DNA of 45,649 bases from an uncultured Clostridium sp. (GCA_930980855.1 CAKNIZ010000014.1:1-45649); one strand, 5' to 3'; shown: positions 24,928-35,196, counted from the first letter of the stretch. Notes: generated by a model from the letters alone, not told the origin. Made by a program: numbers and translations.

Positions 24928-26454
24928 CTATTTTTTCCTTTTATTGCCCTTTTCAATATTTTCAATCATTTTTATTCTTGCTGCGGTGTTTTTATCACTA
25001 TCTTTTATTGACTCTATTCTATCTTTGTATTTAGTATTAAACTTGCTTTTTGAAGTTTCTGGTCTTCTTTCAAAAGGTTTCTTTCCAGATTGTTGGAATT
25101 TTTTCTCTTTCTTTTCTCTTTTTTTCATTTCACGCTTTGTTTCTTTTAATCTTGAATTTAAAAGCATATACTTACTATCATTTTGCATATCTTCAAATTT
25201 TAATTCATCACAAATTAATTGTATTATTGTAGAAGCTATTACATCTGAATCATGTCTTATTGAATCTCCTTCTACTTTTGAAAGATTTCTTTGTATTAAT
25301 TTAATACCCATTTCTTTTGCTTTTTGTGTATCTGGTAATACAATGTCTGACCCCTTGAAATTATATTTTTTAATGAATTCTGGTACAATTTCACCAGTAT
25401 CATAAATACAGTAATCAATAACTCCTTCTCCAACATATTCATTGATTGTTCTAATATGGTCAGATAAAGTATATTCATCTGTTTGTCCTAGTTCTGTCAT
25501 TATATTACTTACATATATTTTTATTCCTTCACATTCTTTTATTGCTTTGGCAATACCTCTAACTAATAAGTTAGGAATAACATTTGTATACAAGCTTCCT
25601 GGTCCAATTATTATTGCATCTGCTTCTTTTATTGCTTCTATAACCCCTGGTGCTGGAGTGCAATTAGTTGGGTTTATGTAAATTCTATTTATTTTTGTAG
25701 CTGTTTCACTAACATATTCAGGTATTTTATCTCTATTTTCTATTACTGTTCCATCATCTAATTCAGCACATATTTTTATTTCTTCAAGTGTTACTGGTAG
25801 TACTTTTCCTGTAATGTTTAATACTTCTTTTGAATTTTCAATAGATTCTGTAAAGTTTCTATGTATGTTATTCATTGCAAGGAAGTATATATCTCCAAAT
25901 GTTAAGTCCTTTAATTGCCCTGATTTAAATTGTGTATTTAAAAGACTTTCCATTTCTTCTTCATTATATGATAAAGCAACTAAACTTTCTCTTATATCAC
26001 TTAAAGGTAAAACTTGAAGCGCTTTTCTTGAATCTGTAGGTGTTTTTCCATAGTCTGAAACAGTTACTATAGCTGTTATGTTATCTGTATAATTTTTAAG
26101 TCCACGAAGTACTGTATTAAGTCCACTACCTCCACCTATTACAACTATTTTAGGTCCTTGATTATATACTTTTTTGTTGAATATTAATGTATTTACATTT
26201 TGAGTTTCTTTTCTTGTATCACTTTCTTCTACAAGTAGTTCCAATGTTCTTTTTTGCATGAACACAAACCCTATAATTATCGTAGTAAATCCTATAACAA
26301 ACGAACCTACAATCTTTAATATTTCAATCGCGCCTAATGTATCAAAATATAGTAGTGTAGATATTCCATAACCGACTAAAATAATTCCTACTAATATTAA
26401 TAACATCCATCTTTTCATTTTTGCCTTTGAAGTAAACCATTTAAAAAATCCCAT
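24928..26454 (-). CDS. yvcK: YvcK/CofD-like gluconeogenesis factor, membrane-anchored
   Basis: YvcK-family protein, which in Bacillus is needed on gluconeogenic carbon and binds UDP-sugars. Two N-terminal membrane helices (about 16-36 and 42-66) precede the domain beginning IVVIGGGSGLNTVLRGLKNY (about 104-123). The usual DDGGSSGRLR loop is replaced by SDYGKTPTDSRKAL, while PLSDIRESLVALS, FGDIYFLAMNNI and IIIGPGSLYTNVIPNLLV remain. The C-terminal 70 residues are Lys/Arg-rich and probably disordered. The whole is 508 residues, longer than the 320-residue Bacillus protein. It directly follows murB, the conserved Firmicutes order. Confidence 0.9.
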   Translation of the reverse strand: MGFFKWFTSKAKMKRWMLLILVGIILVGYGISTLLYFDTLGAIEILKIVGSFVIGFTTIIIGFVFMQKRTLELLVEESDTRKETQNVNTLIFNKKVYNQGPKIVVIGGGSGLNTVLRGLKNYTDNITAIVTVSDYGKTPTDSRKALQVLPLSDIRESLVALSYNEEEMESLLNTQFKSGQLKDLTFGDIYFLAMNNIHRNFTESIENSKEVLNITGKVLPVTLEEIKICAELDDGTVIENRDKIPEYVSETATKINRIYINPTNCTPAPGVIEAIKEADAIIIGPGSLYTNVIPNLLVRGIAKAIKECEGIKIYVSNIMTELGQTDEYTLSDHIRTINEYVGEGVIDYCIYDTGEIVPEFIKKYNFKGSDIVLPDTQKAKEMGIKLIQRNLSKVEGDSIRHDSDVIASTIIQLICDELKFEDMQNDSKYMLLNSRLKETKREMKKREKKEKKFQQSGKKPFERRPETSKSKFNTKYKDRIESIKDSDKNTAARIKMIENIEKGNKRKK

Positions 26455-26477
26455 AATTTGTTTTTCCCTCCATAAAA

Positions 26478-27362
26478 TTATTCCCCTATAATTTTTATCT
26501 CTGGTTCTATTCTTTCTCCAAATTTTTGATATATTTCTTTTTGTACATATTTTATTAAATCTATAATATCTTTTTCTGTTGCATTTCCTTTATTCACAAT
26601 AAATCCTGCATGCTTTGTAGATACTTCTGCTCCACCTATACTATATCCTTTTAATCCTGCTTCGTCAATTAATTTTGCAGTAATAAAACCATTTCCTCTT
26701 TTAAAAGTACTTCCTGCACTAGGCATATCTAATGGTTGAGAGTCTTTTCTTTTTTGTGCATATTCTTTCATTTTCTCATCAATTTCATTTTTGTTTCCAT
26801 GTTCAAATTTGAAAGTTGCACTTAAAATTATTCCCTTTTTATTTTCAAAAATACTTTTTCTATATTCAAAGTTTGATTCTTCATTTTTGAAAACTTTTAT
26901 TTCATTTGTTTCAAAGTCTAAGAATTCTGTTTCTAATACAACATCTTTCATTTCTCTTCCATAAGCACCAGCATTCATAACTATCGCTCCACCTATGGTT
27001 CCTGGAATTCCGGCTGCGAATTCATATCCTGTTAGTTTTTTATTTAATAAAGTATTTGCTAATCTCGCATTTGTCATCCCAGAATCTACTTTAACTATTG
27101 TATCATTTATTTCACAAGTATTTGCTGTATATTTTAATACTATTCCTCGAATACCTTTATCTGTAACTAATAAATTGCTTCCATTTCCGACAATAGTAAT
27201 TTTCTCATTCTTTAGCATTTCAAGCGTTTTTAGTAATTTTTCTTTAGAATTTACTGTAATAAAAATGTCTGCTATTCCACCTACTTTGAAAGTGGTATGC
27301 TTGCTCATTGGCTCATTATACTTAACATTTTCACTACCTAATATGCTTTCTAATTCCTTCAA
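26478..27362 (-). CDS. murB: UDP-N-acetylenolpyruvoylglucosamine reductase
   Basis: Flavoenzyme that makes UDP-MurNAc for peptidoglycan. The 294 residues show the type II MurB pattern: HTTFKVGGIADIFI, IVGNGSNLLV (FAD binding), AGIPGTIGGAIVMNAGAYG, the catalytic Ser in SAGSTFKRGNGF, SIGGAEVSTKHAGFIVN, and the catalytic Glu in EPEIKIIGE. The start is TTG at 27362, set by AGGAGG eight bases upstream. First gene of the murB-yvcK-debranching-ruvC-holA run. Confidence 0.95.
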   Translation of the reverse strand: MKELESILGSENVKYNEPMSKHTTFKVGGIADIFITVNSKEKLLKTLEMLKNEKITIVGNGSNLLVTDKGIRGIVLKYTANTCEINDTIVKVDSGMTNARLANTLLNKKLTGYEFAAGIPGTIGGAIVMNAGAYGREMKDVVLETEFLDFETNEIKVFKNEESNFEYRKSIFENKKGIILSATFKFEHGNKNEIDEKMKEYAQKRKDSQPLDMPSAGSTFKRGNGFITAKLIDEAGLKGYSIGGAEVSTKHAGFIVNKGNATEKDIIDLIKYVQKEIYQKFGERIEPEIKIIGE

Positions 27363-27460
27363 TGAGTTATCCTCCTATCATGTTTCCTATTTTATCATTT
27401 TTATTTTTTTTTTACAATATTATTACAAAAATAACATTTTAAAAATTTTGATTATTTTAC

Positions 27461-27489
27461 TTGATTAGTTTTTATGATTGTATTATTAT
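27461..27489 (+). promoter_or_regulatory. Promoter of tdk
   Basis: TTGATT (27461-27466) and TATTAT (27484-27489) with a 17-base spacer, 36 bases before the tdk start. Confidence 0.5.
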
Positions 27490-27525
27490 ACATACGCAAA
27501 TATTTTTATAAGGGGTAATTAAAAA

Positions 27526-28089
27526 ATGGGTGACATAAATGTATATTCTGGACCAATGAAATGTGGCAAAACTCAACAGATTCTAAATGAGTATAAGAGA
27601 CAATTAATCGCAGGAAAGAAAGTAAAAATGTTTAAGCCTTCAATAGATACTAGAACAGCTAATAATGTTGTTGCATCTAGAAATGGTATAGATATCCCTG
27701 CTATTGCTATTAATAGGATATCAGATCTTGAAAAATATGATGCTGATGTTTATTGTATTGATGAATTTCAATTTTTAAAAGGAAATGTAAAAGTTATTGA
27801 ACAAATGGCTGAATGTGGTAAGAAGTTTTTTATTGCCGGATTAAATCTTACTGCTGAAAAAAAGCCTTTTGGTAAAATGGCCGATTTATTATGTATATCT
27901 GATAATGTTCATATGCTTTCTGCTATTTGTGATAATTGTAAATGCGATAATGCTGTATTTACATATTTTAAAGGTGGAAAAGATACTGATATAGTTATTG
28001 GAGATCGTGAATACATGTCTTTATGCCGAAACTGTTATGATTTACTTACACGTCAGGATGTTTTGAATAGAAAACAAATTCAAGCTTAA
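27526..28089 (+). CDS. tdk: Thymidine kinase (type II)
   Basis: Phosphorylates thymidine in the salvage pathway. The 187 residues carry the P-loop GPMKCGKTQQIL (residues 9-20), YCIDEFQFL with the catalytic Glu (canonical DEAQF), FIAGLNLTAEKKPFG (canonical GLD), and two zinc CxxC pairs, CDNCKCDN and CRNC. RBS AAGGGG. A single-gene plus-strand unit surrounded by minus-strand genes, ending before palindromic element R4. Confidence 0.92.
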   Translation: MGDINVYSGPMKCGKTQQILNEYKRQLIAGKKVKMFKPSIDTRTANNVVASRNGIDIPAIAINRISDLEKYDADVYCIDEFQFLKGNVKVIEQMAECGKKFFIAGLNLTAEKKPFGKMADLLCISDNVHMLSAICDNCKCDNAVFTYFKGGKDTDIVIGDREYMSLCRNCYDLLTRQDVLNRKQIQA

Positions 28090-28097
28090 AAGTGCTA

Positions 28098-28252
28098 GTT
28101 ACAATTCACAGCGATTATAAAATACTTTAAAAATGTATATTTAAAGATTTTTTGTTTCTTGCTGTCGGACATAAAGTCCTCCAAACTGCGCAAAACTGCA
28201 AAATCTTAAATATACATTTATTTGCCTTTATAATTGCTGTAAATTATAACAA
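28098..28252. repeat. Palindromic intergenic element, copy R4
   Basis: The core arms AAATGTATATTTAAAGATTTT and AAAATCTTAAATATACATTTA (about 28131-28220) enclose, on the minus strand, GCA, the stem GTTTT/GAAAC, GCGCAGTTTGGA, the inner hairpin GGAC-TTTAT-GTCC, and GACAGCAA. Outer arms pair again further out: GTTACAATTCACAGCGATTATAAA against TTTATAATTGCTGTAAATTATAAC, so the full element is about 155 bases. It fills the gap between convergent tdk and the next gene. Confidence 0.87.
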
Positions 28253-28259
28253 TTGCCTA

Positions 28260-28739
28260 TTATATCATAAAAAATAATGCTGCAAAAAAGATTAAAAAGT
28301 TAATTTTTGCTTCTTCTGGATTATCAAATAATACATCCGCTGATTCAGGAACTTCTTCTGCATTTATTACAGAAATTTTTATATGGTCTATTTGTTGATA
28401 ATTAAAGCTAGCCTCAAATGAAGTTTCCTCTCCGACATTTAAATCTTTTAAATGAACATATTTTGTTCCTAATAATACATCACGTTTTGAATAACTCTCT
28501 ATTTTTAAGTATTTTTCATTTACATCGATATCTGTATTGTTTTTAGCTACTCCTTTTAAATTCCCATTTACAAATGTAGCTTCTGCTTCTGTTACTTGTA
28601 TATCTAGAATTGAATCTTCTATAGTGTAATCCTTTGTTTTATATGTACTTTTTAATACATAGAATGTTCCTAAATTAACTAAGAAATATACAATGACTAT
28701 GGCTAAAAAGTACTTAAAAAAAGTCTTCATTCTTTTCAT
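28260..28739 (-). CDS. Hypothetical membrane-anchored protein
   Basis: I do not recognise a family. 159 residues: an N-terminal helix (about 8-30) that could be a membrane anchor, then about 105 residues with alternating hydrophobic strands (ILDIQVTEAEATFVNGNLKGVAKNN, KYVHLKDLNVGEETSFEASF) that look like a small beta-sandwich of the kind found in FxLYD-type extracytoplasmic domains, and a second hydrophobic helix at the very end (NFLIFFAALFFMI). It is 15 bases downstream of lexA and possibly co-transcribed. Confidence 0.6.
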   Translation of the reverse strand: MKRMKTFFKYFLAIVIVYFLVNLGTFYVLKSTYKTKDYTIEDSILDIQVTEAEATFVNGNLKGVAKNNTDIDVNEKYLKIESYSKRDVLLGTKYVHLKDLNVGEETSFEASFNYQQIDHIKISVINAEEVPESADVLFDNPEEAKINFLIFFAALFFMI

Positions 28740-28754
28740 ACAATTTTCCCCTTA

Positions 28755-29432
28755 TTACATTTTTCTAAATACTCCTGCTACTTTTCCAAGTATTTGGCAG
28801 TCCGGAACAATTATTGGATCCATTGTGCTATTTTCTGGTTGAAGACGTATATATCCATCTTCTTTGTAAAAAGTTTTGACAGTTGCTTCATCATCTATTA
28901 ATGCTACTACTATTTGTCCATTTTCTGCTGAATTTGTTCTTTTTACAAGAATATAATCTCCGTCTAGTATTCCGGCTTCAATCATACTTTCTCCTCTTAC
29001 AGTAAGCATGAAACTTTCACTATTTCCAACAAAGTCTAATGGAATTGGGAAAGTATCTGTTATATTTTCAACTGCTAAAATTGGTTGACCTGCTGTGATT
29101 TTTCCAACAAGAGGTATGTTAACCATTTCTTTATTTGAATAGTATTGTTTTGTTTCACTTATTCCTTGTTGATCAGCGATTACATTATCTCCTTTATAAT
29201 TTTTTAGGAGTCTTAATGTTCTTCCTTTTTGTGTTTCTTTTTTTAGAAATCCTCTTTCTTCTAATGATTTTAGATATCCTTGAACTGTTGCTGTAGAACT
29301 TAAATCTACTGCTCTTCCTATTTCTCTAACAGACGGTGCAAATCCTTTTTCGTCAATTTCTTTTTCAATAAATTTTAGAATTGCTCTTTCTCTTTTATTA
29401 AGACCATTTCCATCTCTTTTTGATTTATTCAT
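28755..29432 (-). CDS. lexA: SOS repressor LexA
   Basis: Represses DNA-damage genes and self-cleaves with RecA filaments. From the ATG at 29432, behind GGAG, it has 225 residues. The N-terminal winged helix has [28 protein letters not shown] and [16 protein letters not shown]. The cleavage site is TAGQP (Ala-Gly). The catalytic Ser is in [10 protein letters not shown] and the catalytic Lys in [10 protein letters not shown] longer frame from 29492 would begin within the promoter, so the internal start is preferred. Confidence 0.95.
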   Translation of the reverse strand: MNKSKRDGNGLNKRERAILKFIEKEIDEKGFAPSVREIGRAVDLSSTATVQGYLKSLEERGFLKKETQKGRTLRLLKNYKGDNVIADQQGISETKQYYSNKEMVNIPLVGKITAGQPILAVENITDTFPIPLDFVGNSESFMLTVRGESMIEAGILDGDYILVKRTNSAENGQIVVALIDDEATVKTFYKEDGYIRLQPENSTMDPIIVPDCQILGKVAGVFRKM

Positions 29433-29463
29433 TCCGCATCTCTCCTTTTTTTTAACTATTACT

Positions 29464-29492
29464 ATATTACCACAAAGAAAACTGTTTGTCAA
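29464..29492 (-). promoter_or_regulatory. Promoter of lexA with overlapping palindrome
   Basis: Minus-strand TTGACA (29492-29487) and TAATAT (29469-29464) with a 17-base spacer, 32 bases before the lexA start. The -35 box lies inside the 13-bp palindrome TGTTTG-A-CAAACA. This is not a standard LexA box but is placed where an operator would act. Confidence 0.65.
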
Positions 29493-29529
29493 ACAAAAGT
29501 TTTAAAAATATTTGTTTTATTTTATAACT

Positions 29530-29556
29530 AAAAAAAGCGCCAAATATTAGCGCTTT
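29530..29556 (-). terminator. Terminator of the Rpn-family gene
   Basis: AAAGCGC / GCGCTTT stem with a 9-base loop followed by a T-run on the minus strand, 34 bases past the Rpn-family stop codon. Confidence 0.8.
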
Positions 29557-29589
29557 GACTGTATATTTATTTTAGGAACTTCCATCATA

Positions 29590-30441
29590 TTATAATTTTA
29601 ATATTTTTTCTTTGCTTAATCCAGTTGCTTTTTCTATATCTTCATCCTTCATTCCCATTTCCTTTAATTTTCTAGCAATTTGCATTTGTTTTTGTTCCAT
29701 TCCTCTTCTATATCCTGCTTTGCTTATTGCCTTTTCATCCATTATTGCTTTTTCTCTTAAATCCGCTAGTCTTCTTATTTTTTCATCTTCACTCATTTCA
29801 TGTACTTTTACTACTGCTTCTTTTATATCTTCATTTTTTTCCATTATCTCTCTTACCTCCTCTCTATTTGGGTCATCCAAGAACATCATCCATTGTGCCT
29901 TTGCATTGTCTTTGTTTTTTTCATATTCTCTCCTTACCTTTGGTAATTCTAGTATAATGAATTCCGCTTCTTCTGTCAATACTAATTGCGGATTTTTCGT
30001 CTCTTGTATCTTCCACCTTGTTTCGAATTCTTTTATTTCTTTTGTTAGATTTATTTCATAATTTATTATTGCTATTATTAGGACTTTTTTGACTTTTGTA
30101 TAATCTTCTCCTATTTTTATTGTACTTCCATACAACTTTGAAAAATAGTATAATAGTCTTTCTTCAAAATTTTCTCTTTCTACTAATTGAACTTCTACAT
30201 CTACTTTTTCACTGTTGTTAATCTCTAATTCTAAATCTAATACTCCTAATTTATCATCTGGTTTCTCTCTATACAATTCTTTTGTTTCATTAATTGTTAT
30301 TTCATTAATTTTTCTTCCTATTAGTGCTTCTACAAATGCTTTTGTTATTTTTTCATTCTCCTGATTAAACAGGCATTGAAATACAACGTCATTCTTGGGT
30401 TTTAATAATTGCTTTTTTTCATTCTGAATATTTTCTTCCAT
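29590..30441 (-). CDS. Rpn-family recombination-promoting nuclease
   Basis: PD-(D/E)xK-type nuclease related to RpnA/YhgA, once annotated as transposase_31. The 283 residues start LLKPKNDVVFQCLFNQEN, followed by the catalytic-core pattern LGVLDLELEINNSEKVDVEVQL and ERLLYYFSKLYGSTIKIGEDY. A long charged helical middle leads to a C-terminal GYRRGMEQKQMQIARKLKEMGM and a final helix-turn-helix-like KATGLSKEKILKL. Such genes are common multicopy accessory genes in Clostridia. RBS AGAGGA. It ends in a strong terminator. Confidence 0.85.
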   Translation of the reverse strand: MEENIQNEKKQLLKPKNDVVFQCLFNQENEKITKAFVEALIGRKINEITINETKELYREKPDDKLGVLDLELEINNSEKVDVEVQLVERENFEERLLYYFSKLYGSTIKIGEDYTKVKKVLIIAIINYEINLTKEIKEFETRWKIQETKNPQLVLTEEAEFIILELPKVRREYEKNKDNAKAQWMMFLDDPNREEVREIMEKNEDIKEAVVKVHEMSEDEKIRRLADLREKAIMDEKAISKAGYRRGMEQKQMQIARKLKEMGMKDEDIEKATGLSKEKILKL

Positions 30442-30501
30442 AATATGTCCTCTGCTTTCTTCTAATCTGAGATTTAATTTTAATTAAATATTTAGAAATA
30501 A

Positions 30502-30663
30502 TTTGTTACAATTTGCAGCACATATAAATTTTCAAAAGATTGTATATTCAAGTTTTTGTAGTTTCGCACAGTTTGGAGGACTTTATGTCCGACAGCAAGA
30601 AACAAAGAAACTTGGAATATACAATTTTAAAGAAATATGATATCCATAAATTGTAATAACAAA
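30502..30663. repeat. Palindromic intergenic element, copy R5
   Basis: The core arms AAAAGATTGTATATTCAAG and CTTGGAATATACAATTTT (30534-30630) enclose the stem GTTTC/GAAAC, GCACAGTTTGGA, the inner hairpin GGAC-TTTAT-GTCC and GACAGCAA. Outer arms TTTGTTACAATTT and AAATTGTAATAACAAA pair at 30502-30514 and 30648-30663. It occupies the left part of the 555-base gene-poor gap. Confidence 0.87.
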
Positions 30664-30997
30664 AATTTTATGATTTAAAATTTTGAATTAAATTTTATTG
30701 AATTAAAATTATATGATTAGATATTATATTTCCATTTTATGCCATAATGTTTTAAATTGCAAGTTAAATCGTACGTCAAATTTCTACTTTTTTCGACTAT
30801 TGGTTTTCTCAGAATTTTCCGCTATTCTTTTTGCGTTTTTTCCATACCATATTTACATAGTAGACACGGGACCAAAAGATTCTAACAACCTGAAATATCT
30901 ATCAATTCTATCTCTTTCTTCTTTAATTTTTTGCTGAACATACTATATACTATTCAAGATACGCAAATTACCATCCAGTATTTACTGGATGATAATG
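30664..30997. other. Gene-poor stretch with a possible gene-end remnant
   Basis: Right part of the 555-base gap between the Rpn-family gene and the beta-propeller gene. No complete gene with a ribosome binding site is visible on either strand. On the minus strand a 27-codon open stretch ends in RYFRLLESFGPVSTM and a stop at about 30855; its biased composition suggests the tail of a lost gene. The plus strand reading of the same region looks like a shadow. Confidence 0.3.
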
Positions 30998-32618
30998 TTA
31001 TATAGGTACTATAAAACTACCTATTTCATAAGCGTTATATTCATTATCTATCAAAATAATGGCACTACCATTTATAGAACACTCTATGATTTCTTTGTTT
31101 TCTATATTAAAAAATATTGGAACTGTCTCTATCATATCTCCATTATGTTCTATACCAACTAAATCCCCATTTTCATATAATACACAATTATTAAATGTAT
31201 TTTTTATAGTATTTCCATTTGTTTCTATTAACTTTAATTCTTCTTGACTTTTATAATAGTACCAAAATTGGTTTTCTTCATCTTCTATTATTAAATCATA
31301 AGTTAATGCATATATATTAGTAGCATTTTTATTAATATTTAATTCTTTAAAATTATGTCCATTATATTCATATATTTTTCCGGTTTCAGTAAGAATATAA
31401 TTATTTTCAGTTTTTATAATATTCATTCCTTGTATTGGGGAATTTTCCATATTATTTAAACATGTAAATTCATCATCATTTGTATACCACACATTTTTAT
31501 TTGTATCTATTAATATGCATTCATTTAAAAATGTACTAGCATTTAGTGTAGTGAATTGTACATTATTTAATTCTTGTATTAATTCATTATAGCAATTTCC
31601 TTCATAATCCCATAACTTTCCATCAGTACTTAAGATAAATCTTGAGCTAAAACTCTTAGGAATACATTTTTCATTTAATACAGTTTTCTCAAAACTTATT
31701 GTATCATATTGTTCTGGATTAATTATTCTATATATTGCATTTGCTTTTTCATCAATGAGAATGCCTTCGTCTATTCTCTCTATAGATGAAGCATCAAAAT
31801 CTATTTTCTTTATTTTAGTTGAAGCTACTGGTACTTTATCCATGTTCTCTCTATCCCAATAATATAAGTTTCCATCTGTACCTAAGCCAATGACATAGGT
31901 TCCGCCTGATACAGCATCTTTTAGCTTTATTCTACTGCTATTTTTGTATTTTTCCATGTACATACTTACTTGCATAGCACTTTGGTCCATGTTTTGTACT
32001 AGCTGATATATTTCACCTTTATATTCATATAGAGAATCAGAGATTACCACAATATCTTCTGGTATTTTACCACTTGTCATAGAATTAAATATTATTGGTA
32101 ATAATTGTGCTTCATTATCTATACTTTTTACTTCTTTAGATGATTTTATATTTAAATCTTTTATACCGACACTGGATTCTCCTATTTCAATTATTACTTC
32201 CACAAATTCTCTGTATAATTTATCATCTTGGTCTCGAACACAGTCAAAATTTAAACTAGTTACTCTAGTATTTGCATCTATTAACATATCTAGTCTATAC
32301 AATCCTTGCATACTTAGCATTTTAGTTAATTCCGTCAGTGTTTTTAGGATATCTTCTTCTGTTGAACCAGATGATGATGAATATACATCTATCATTGTCC
32401 CCAAATAACTCATTTGTAATTCTTCTTCTCTTTGAGCTCTTATCATTTCATCTCTAGCTCTTTCAGCTCTTGTTATTATTCCATTTTCTCCTACTGTCAA
32501 ATTAATTGTCACAGCTGCAAGTATTATTAAAACTATTATTGTGACTACTAATGCTATTAGTGTTATTCCGTTTTGTTTGTCTCTTTATTTTTGTGATTAT
32601 TCTTTCTTTTTTACTCAC
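30998..32618 (-). pseudogene. Prepilin-like protein with beta-propeller repeats, 5' frameshift suspected
   Basis: The long frame (30998 to about 32584) encodes, at its 5' end, KQNGITLIALVVTIIVLIIL, a type IV prepilin signal, then helical sequence and, over the last 330 residues, about eight repeats of the RCC1/propeller type (for example GTDGNLYYWD, STDGKLWDYEG, TETGKIYEYNG). No start codon exists in that frame before a stop at 32587-32585. A GTG at 32618 with a good GGAGG encodes a fitting basic leader (SKKERIITKIKR) but in the other frame; one extra base near 32585-32595 would explain this. A GTG at 32512 is in frame but has no RBS and removes the signal. Either a real frameshift or an assembly error. 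Confidence 0.65.
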
Positions 32619-32665
32619 TTCTTTTGTCCTCCCATTTATTTCATTTTACATTTCATATAAAGCTC

Positions 32666-32707
32666 AAAAAAACTATACCTTTTAGATTCGTCTAAAAAGC
32701 ATAGTTT
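32666..32707 (-). terminator. Terminator of the obgE operon
   Basis: The minus-strand stem AAACTATGCTTTTTAGA / TCTAAAAGGTATAGTTT has a CGAA-type loop and is followed by TTTTTTT. It lies between obgE and the prepilin/propeller gene. A (AT)8 tract at 32749-32765 lies just upstream. The rest of the 241-base gap holds nothing recognisable. Confidence 0.75.
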
Positions 32708-32859
32708 CTTTTCCATGTTTACATAAGTCTGTTTTATTAAATCCTACAATATATATATATATATACAGCCCCAAGGTTTTTGCGTGTTTTCATTCGTTTT
32801 TTCTCCTTAATTTCTTCCATTTAGATTATACCATTTCTATAAATGCACTTCAACATTTT

Positions 32860-34158
<1,299 letters not shown>

Positions 34159-35196
34159 TTAATAATCTAATTTCATAGCTTTTTTAACCTTGAGCATTGT
34201 TTCTTTTGCAACCTTTCTTGCATTTTCTGTTCCACTCATCAGTATATCCCTTACTTCTTTTGGATTTTCTTCATAGTATTTTCTTTTATTTCTAATTGGT
34301 TCTAATGTTTTATTTACACTTTCTATCAATTGTTTTTTACAAGCTACACATCCTCTTTGGCCTTTTTTACACTCTTCACAAATATTTTTACATTCTTCTT
34401 TATCTGTAAATAATTTATGATAATAATAAACCATGCATATATCTGGATTTCCTGGATCATCTTTTTTTATTCTAGCTGGGTCTGTTAATGCAGACATTAC
34501 TTTTTCTTTTATTGTTTCTAAATCATCTGATAAGTATAGGGCATTACCTAAAGATTTACCCATTTTTTCATTTCCGTCTAATCCTTTTATTCTACCATTT
34601 GAGCTAAGTACAGCTATTGGTTCTCTTAAAGTTTCTCCATATATGCTATTGAATTTTCTTACAATTTCTCTACATTGTTCAATAAGTGGAAGTTGGTCTT
34701 CCCCAACCGGAATATATCTTCCATCAAAAGCTGTTATATCTGCTGCTTGGCTTACTGGATATCCTAAAAATCCATATGTAACACTTTCTCCAAATATGTT
34801 TCTTTTTTGAGCTATTTCTGTTTTTACTGTTGGATTTCTTTCTAATCTTGCTATTGTTACTAGATTTGAATAAAATACTGTAAGTTCTGCAATTTCTGGA
34901 ATTAATGATTGTAAGAATATTGTTGACTTGTTTGGATCTATTCCAACAGACAATTGGTCCATAACAATTTGACTAACATTTTGCTGTACTTTTTCTGGAT
35001 TATTGAAGTTATCTGTTAAAGCTTGTACATCAGCTACTTCTATAAATGTTTGAAATTTGTCTTGCAAACTTACTCTACTTTTTAATGAGCCAAAGTAATG
35101 TCCAATATGCATTTTTCCTGTTGGTCTGTCGCCTGTAAGTATTCTTAAGCTCTTATCTGGTTTTATATCTTCAATTTTTATTTTTTCATCTTCCAT
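34159..35196 (-). CDS. trpS: Tryptophanyl-tRNA synthetase with Cys4 Fe-S-type motif
   Basis: Class I synthetase charging tRNA-Trp. The start at 35196 is set by GGAGGAG six bases upstream (345 residues); an upstream ATG lies inside this RBS. Signature motifs are MHIGHYFGS and EKMGKSLGN (the KMSKS equivalent), plus VGEDQLPLIEQCREI. Near residue 240-280 lies PDIC-x21-C-x6-C-x2-C, close to the C-x22-C-x6-C-x2-C [4Fe-4S] motif of Thermotoga TrpRS. The gene overlaps the RNHCP gene by 11 bases, so the two are co-transcribed. Confidence 0.95.
   Translation of the reverse strand: MEDEKIKIEDIKPDKSLRILTGDRPTGKMHIGHYFGSLKSRVSLQDKFQTFIEVADVQALTDNFNNPEKVQQNVSQIVMDQLSVGIDPNKSTIFLQSLIPEIAELTVFYSNLVTIARLERNPTVKTEIAQKRNIFGESVTYGFLGYPVSQAADITAFDGRYIPVGEDQLPLIEQCREIVRKFNSIYGETLREPIAVLSSNGRIKGLDGNEKMGKSLGNALYLSDDLETIKEKVMSALTDPARIKKDDPGNPDICMVYYYHKLFTDKEECKNICEECKKGQRGCVACKKQLIESVNKTLEPIRNKRKYYEENPKEVRDILMSGTENARKVAKETMLKVKKAMKLDY

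Noticed and set aside
29590..30441. Rpn-family gene considered as an insertion sequence transposase
   Set aside because: No terminal inverted repeats or target-site duplication are seen around it; the nearby palindrome R5 belongs to the intergenic family and the other end of the gene has only a terminator.
30713..30937. 74-residue plus-strand open frame in the gene-poor gap
   Set aside because: No RBS, Phe/Leu/Ser-rich composition, and opposite to a more protein-like minus-strand stretch.
32749..32765. (AT)8 microsatellite near the obgE terminator
   Set aside because: Short simple repeat in an AT-rich intergenic gap; no promoter position or gene frame depends on it.
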